Shown in pieces: positions 61,157-64,000 of a DNA stretch of 64,000 nucleotides; positions within the stretch are counted from its first letter, which is position 1, and the number at the start of each line of letters is the position of its first letter. Source of the stretch: Syntrophorhabdus sp. PtaB.Bin027 (GTDB lineage: Bacteria > Desulfobacterota > Syntrophorhabdia > Syntrophorhabdales > Syntrophorhabdaceae); assembly GCA_002067585.1 (NCBI GenBank), contig MVQO01000026.1:1-64000 (forward strand), read 5' to 3'. A model generated the notes under the pieces. It did not search any database. It had not been told where the DNA came from and was given only the letters and a program-made list of their open reading frames with translations. The position numbers and the translations under genes were made by a program.

Positions 61157-61804
61157 ATGAAAAAATCTACTTCCATTTATACAATCCTCTCTGATTTGCC
61201 AGAATTTATTAAAGATAGAAAAATATCACTTAAGGGTTTGATTCGGGATGAAAAAGCCCTTTACGCTGAAGCTATGGAGGGTGTTAAGAAAATCTCCAAA
61301 AAAAAGACTATTATAAAACGCCCCAACACAATTATAAAAATTCATCCCATTAATCCAAGAAATGATCCTAAACATTTGCTGGAAGAAGCGATATCTGACA
61401 GACGAAAGATGAACGTGACAAACATGCCGGAGTATATGGAGGGTTACGCTGAAGGAACAAACCCTCTGGCTCTAGAAAAATTAAAGAACGGAGAATTCTC
61501 TGTTCAAAAAACCCTCGATCTCCATGGCCTTTCGATAGAAAATGCGAAATTGTCTTTCGAGCAGTTCATCATTGATTCTATAAAATTAGGCCTCACCTGC
61601 GTTAAAGTGGTTCATGGCAGAGGTTTAAGATCCAGAAATGTTCCAGTTTTAAAGGAAAATTTGAAAACATGGATTGTACGTGCCATGAACAGAAAATGGG
61701 TTACAGCTTTTTCCAGTGCCCGCATGTGCGACGGAGGTCCAGGAGCATCTTACATACTCCTTAAGAAAAACCCGGCTAAAAAAAAGATTCACATCTTTGG
61801 TTAA
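61157..61804 (+). CDS. Smr-domain protein
   Basis: 215 residues. The N-terminal 110 residues are basic and variable. The C-terminal Smr domain shows KTLDLHGLSIENAKLSFEQF (LDLHG motif), CVKVVHGRGLRSR and WVTAFSSARMCDGGPGASYILL (HGRG and TxA...GGxGAxxVxL equivalents). Stand-alone Smr proteins are nicking endonucleases or, in later work, nucleases acting on stalled ribosomes. Seems to head the smr-proC-pcm-sigma run. Confidence 0.88.
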   Translation: MKKSTSIYTILSDLPEFIKDRKISLKGLIRDEKALYAEAMEGVKKISKKKTIIKRPNTIIKIHPINPRNDPKHLLEEAISDRRKMNVTNMPEYMEGYAEGTNPLALEKLKNGEFSVQKTLDLHGLSIENAKLSFEQFIIDSIKLGLTCVKVVHGRGLRSRNVPVLKENLKTWIVRAMNRKWVTAFSSARMCDGGPGASYILLKKNPAKKKIHIFG

Positions 61805-61818
61805 GAAAAGGGGGTCAA

Positions 61819-62619
61819 ATGAAAAAAGTAGGGATAATCGGCATGGGCAATATGGGTGAAGCAATTTTGAAGACTCTTGTGAAAAACATCCAGCACAGAA
61901 CGAACATAGCTTGTGCCGAGGCAAAACCATCCCGGGCAAGTTTTATTGTAAAAACATATGGGATAAAGTGTTATAAAAATCCCGGAGATGTTGTTAAAAA
62001 AAGTGATTTTGTGATCCTTGCCGTAAAACCACAGGATTCAAAAACAGTTCTGCAATCAATAGCTCCTTTTTTTAATGAGAAGAAGGTTCTTATTAGCATT
62101 ATGGCAGGAATTACAACATCAAATATATTGTCAATGATAGGTAAAACCATAAAGGTCATTAGGATTATGCCAAACATCTGCGTGAAAGTTGGTGAAGGAT
62201 TGATGGGCGTTTCTATAAACAACCATGTGGAAAGCGTTGACGTTGAAGATGTAAAGGCAATGTTTTCATTTATGGGACAAACCATTGAAGTCAATGAAGA
62301 ATTAATGGATTCTGTTACAGCATTGGGTGGTAGCGGCCCAGCATTTGTTCTGTTATTTCTTGAAGCAATGATCGATGCTGGTGTTAAGTTAGGCCTCCCG
62401 CGAGATAAATCTTCTGCTATCTCATCTCAGGTTATTAAGGGAACGATAAAAATGCTTGATATGGAAAATCTGCATCCTACTTTAATGCGTGAAATGATCA
62501 CATCTCCCGGCGGTACCACTATAGCAGGCCTTGCAACTATGGAACAGCAGGGCTTTAAGGGCATCGTGATTCGTGCTATCGAAGACTCTTGTAAAAGATC
62601 AAAGGAGCTCTCGGTGTAA
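61819..62619 (+). CDS. proC: Pyrroline-5-carboxylate reductase
   Basis: Last step of proline synthesis. 266 residues. NAD(P) loop VGIIGMGNMGEAIL, SDFVILAVKPQD, IMAGITTSNI, RIMPNICVKVGEG, and the substrate-site block VTALGGSGPAFVLLFLEAMIDAGVKLGL...MITSPGGTTIAGLATME. Its stop overlaps the pcm ATG (TAATG). Confidence 0.95.
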   Translation: MKKVGIIGMGNMGEAILKTLVKNIQHRTNIACAEAKPSRASFIVKTYGIKCYKNPGDVVKKSDFVILAVKPQDSKTVLQSIAPFFNEKKVLISIMAGITTSNILSMIGKTIKVIRIMPNICVKVGEGLMGVSINNHVESVDVEDVKAMFSFMGQTIEVNEELMDSVTALGGSGPAFVLLFLEAMIDAGVKLGLPRDKSSAISSQVIKGTIKMLDMENLHPTLMREMITSPGGTTIAGLATMEQQGFKGIVIRAIEDSCKRSKELSV

Positions 62620-63269
62620 TGTTTAACGAGTATACTTCGAAAAGACAAAAAATGGTGGAAACGCAACTGATACCACGAGGAATTAAAGACCCTCGTGTCA
62701 TTGAGGCCATGAGAAAGGTTCCAAGGCATCTTTTTCTTGATGAGGCCCTATGGCCAGAGGCATATGAAGATCACCCGGTGCCTATTGGCGAGAAACAGAC
62801 CATTTCTCAGCCTTTTATTGTTGCTATCATGACTGAGGCATTACAGTTGAAAGGGAGAGAGAAAATCCTTGAAGTTGGAACAGGGTCAGGTTATCAGGCG
62901 GCGATTCTCGCTGAACTTGCTGATCAGGTCTATTCAATCGAAAGACTCCCTTCTATAGCAAAAAGGGCGAGGAAAATACTTGATCAACTGAAATATTCAA
63001 ACATTGTCATCACAATAGGTGATGGTACCCTTGGCTGGAAAGAACATAGTCCCTATGATGGCATAATAGTTACTGCAGCATCTCCATATGCTCCAAATAC
63101 ACTTCTTGAACAATTAACAATTGGTGGACGACTGATAATCCCTTTAGGCGATGAATTCACCCAAGATTTAACGCTATACATAAAAGAAACCAAGGATAAT
63201 TATAACAAGGAGAGTTATGGTGGTTGTAGATTTGTGAAGTTAATCGGAGAAAAGGGTTGGAAAGAATAA
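62619..63269 (+). CDS. pcm: Protein-L-isoaspartate O-methyltransferase
   Basis: Repairs isoaspartyl damage using SAM. 216 residues. [39 protein letters not shown], and SAM motif [18 protein letters not shown], then [31 protein letters not shown]. It precedes a sigma-factor gene, as pcm precedes rpoS (via nlpD) in enterics. Confidence 0.95.
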   Translation: MFNEYTSKRQKMVETQLIPRGIKDPRVIEAMRKVPRHLFLDEALWPEAYEDHPVPIGEKQTISQPFIVAIMTEALQLKGREKILEVGTGSGYQAAILAELADQVYSIERLPSIAKRARKILDQLKYSNIVITIGDGTLGWKEHSPYDGIIVTAASPYAPNTLLEQLTIGGRLIIPLGDEFTQDLTLYIKETKDNYNKESYGGCRFVKLIGEKGWKE

Positions 63270-64000
63270 TTGGAGAGAGTCAAAAATCTGATTTCTTTGC
63301 AGATGAAGAATTCAAGGCTGAAAAGCTTTATATGAAGGACTTGAGAAAACTTCCCGTTATCACGATGGAGGAGGAAAAGGAATATGCCCGCCGCATCGCA
63401 CAAGGAGACCATGTTGCACGTAGAAAAATGATTGAGGCAAACCTCAGACTGGTTGTCAAAATTGCCAGGAAATACATGCATCAGGGTATTTCACATCTTG
63501 ACTTGTTTCAGGAAGGAAATCTTGGTCTGATTCGTGCAGTTGAAAAATTCGATCCTTCCAGAAACTGCAGATTCTCGACATATGCAACGTGGTGGATCAG
63601 GCAGTCCATTGAGAGAGCAATAGCCAATTTTTCCCGTACTATCCGACTTCCCATACACATTTCATCAAGAGTGTACCAAATATCAAAGATTATCAGCAAT
63701 TTTATGGAAAAAAATGGTAAAGAGCCATCATCTCAAGAGATAGCTGAAATCTCTGGGCTTCCACTCGATTTTGTCACAAATCTTTTTTCTGTGGTAATAA
63801 AGACATATTCCCTCGAAACCATCATAGATGAAGATGGTAAACTAACCCTTGAAGATGTGCTTGTAAACACTTCAGCTGAAGAACCACTTTCTGCGTTTGA
63901 ACAGACAAGAAGGGTTGAAGAGGTAGCATCCTGGCTTGAAGTTCTTGGTGATGACGAGAAACGGGTTATAATCCTCAGGTATGGCTTAGATGGCGAAGAA
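63257..64000 (+). CDS. RpoS/RpoD-type sigma-70 factor (3' end outside window)
   Basis: Open to the right edge, 248 codons visible. Region 1.2/2.1 [27 protein letters not shown]; region 2.2-2.4 [61 protein letters not shown]; region 3 [15 protein letters not shown]; the start of region 4 at [19 protein letters not shown]. It lacks a long RpoD-like N-terminal region, so RpoS-like is likely. The best start is TTG 63257 with GGAG upstream, overlapping pcm by 13 bases. Confidence 0.88.
   Translation, partial: MERIIGESQKSDFFADEEFKAEKLYMKDLRKLPVITMEEEKEYARRIAQGDHVARRKMIEANLRLVVKIARKYMHQGISHLDLFQEGNLGLIRAVEKFDPSRNCRFSTYATWWIRQSIERAIANFSRTIRLPIHISSRVYQISKIISNFMEKNGKEPSSQEIAEISGLPLDFVTNLFSVVIKTYSLETIIDEDGKLTLEDVLVNTSAEEPLSAFEQTRRVEEVASWLEVLGDDEKRVIILRYGLDGEE

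Overview
The window looks like a chromosomal segment of an AT-rich (my impression is about 40% GC), Gram-negative, probably anaerobic bacterium. I would place it near Desulfobacterota/Syntrophia-type deltaproteobacteria. Reasons: a TonB-dependent receptor (outer membrane), type IV pilus ATPases PilT/PilU, ferredoxin-coupled oxidoreductases (a 2-oxoacid:ferredoxin oxidoreductase and a 2,4-dienoyl-CoA reductase-like flavoprotein), a sigma-54/NtrC-type regulator beside a branched-chain-amino-acid-type ABC transporter with an acyl-CoA ligase, plus DUF3786 and DUF6600 proteins. The phylogenetic placement is inference; no rRNA gene is present.

Layout. 0-1 kb: end of an unknown gene and an RsuA-type pseudouridine synthase. 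1.2-6.5 kb: leftward operon (LUD protein, stand-alone IMP cyclohydrolase, PurD, isopropylmalate-dehydrogenase family, VOC protein, saccharopine-dehydrogenase-like), then a radical SAM protein. 7.5-10.5 kb: tRNA-Val with a near-consensus promoter leading straight into yebC-ruvC-ruvA-ruvB; RodZ-like gene opposite. 11.7-14.7 kb: dienoyl-CoA reductase-like flavoenzyme plus ferredoxin, then a ferritin-like protein.

14.7-21.6 kb: a 6.8-kb integrative element, bounded by a 17-bp direct repeat that duplicates the 3' end of tRNA-Thr(CGT). All its genes point left: tyrosine integrase, ParB-like protein, a 1-kb non-coding block full of short repeats and ending in two rightward terminators, a ribbon-helix-helix candidate, two small proteins, a serine recombinase under a perfect consensus promoter overlapped by a perfect inverted repeat, a SWIM zinc-finger protein and an unknown protein. 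No replication, packaging or conjugation gene is recognisable.

21.7-31.6 kb: livKHMGF plus acyl-CoA synthetase behind a canonical sigma-54 promoter. Immediately upstream lie a 52-residue stand-alone Fis-type helix-turn-helix ORF and a soluble PAS histidine kinase/NtrC-type response regulator pair. Together they suggest a carboxylate uptake-and-activation regulon. 31.7-34 kb: TonB receptor under a cobalamin riboswitch, so a probable B12 transporter. 34-39 kb: hotdog thioesterase, MagIII-like glycosylase, PurM, and porDAB with no gamma subunit nearby. 39-44 kb: miaA-scpB-pilT-pilU divergent from a PBP1A. 44-53 kb: UPF0182, DUF6600 and adhesin-E-like envelope proteins, a low-molecular-weight phosphatase and small ORFs. 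53.4 kb: tRNA-Glu and tRNA-Lys. 54-60 kb: DUF192, DedA, then htpX-rsmB-PASTA-rpe-DUF3786; rsmB has no canonical start codon. 60-64 kb: trmI opposite, then smr-proC-pcm and an RpoS/RpoD-type sigma factor cut by the window end.

No CRISPR array, rRNA or intact insertion sequence was seen. All family calls are from reading motifs by eye; no database search was run.
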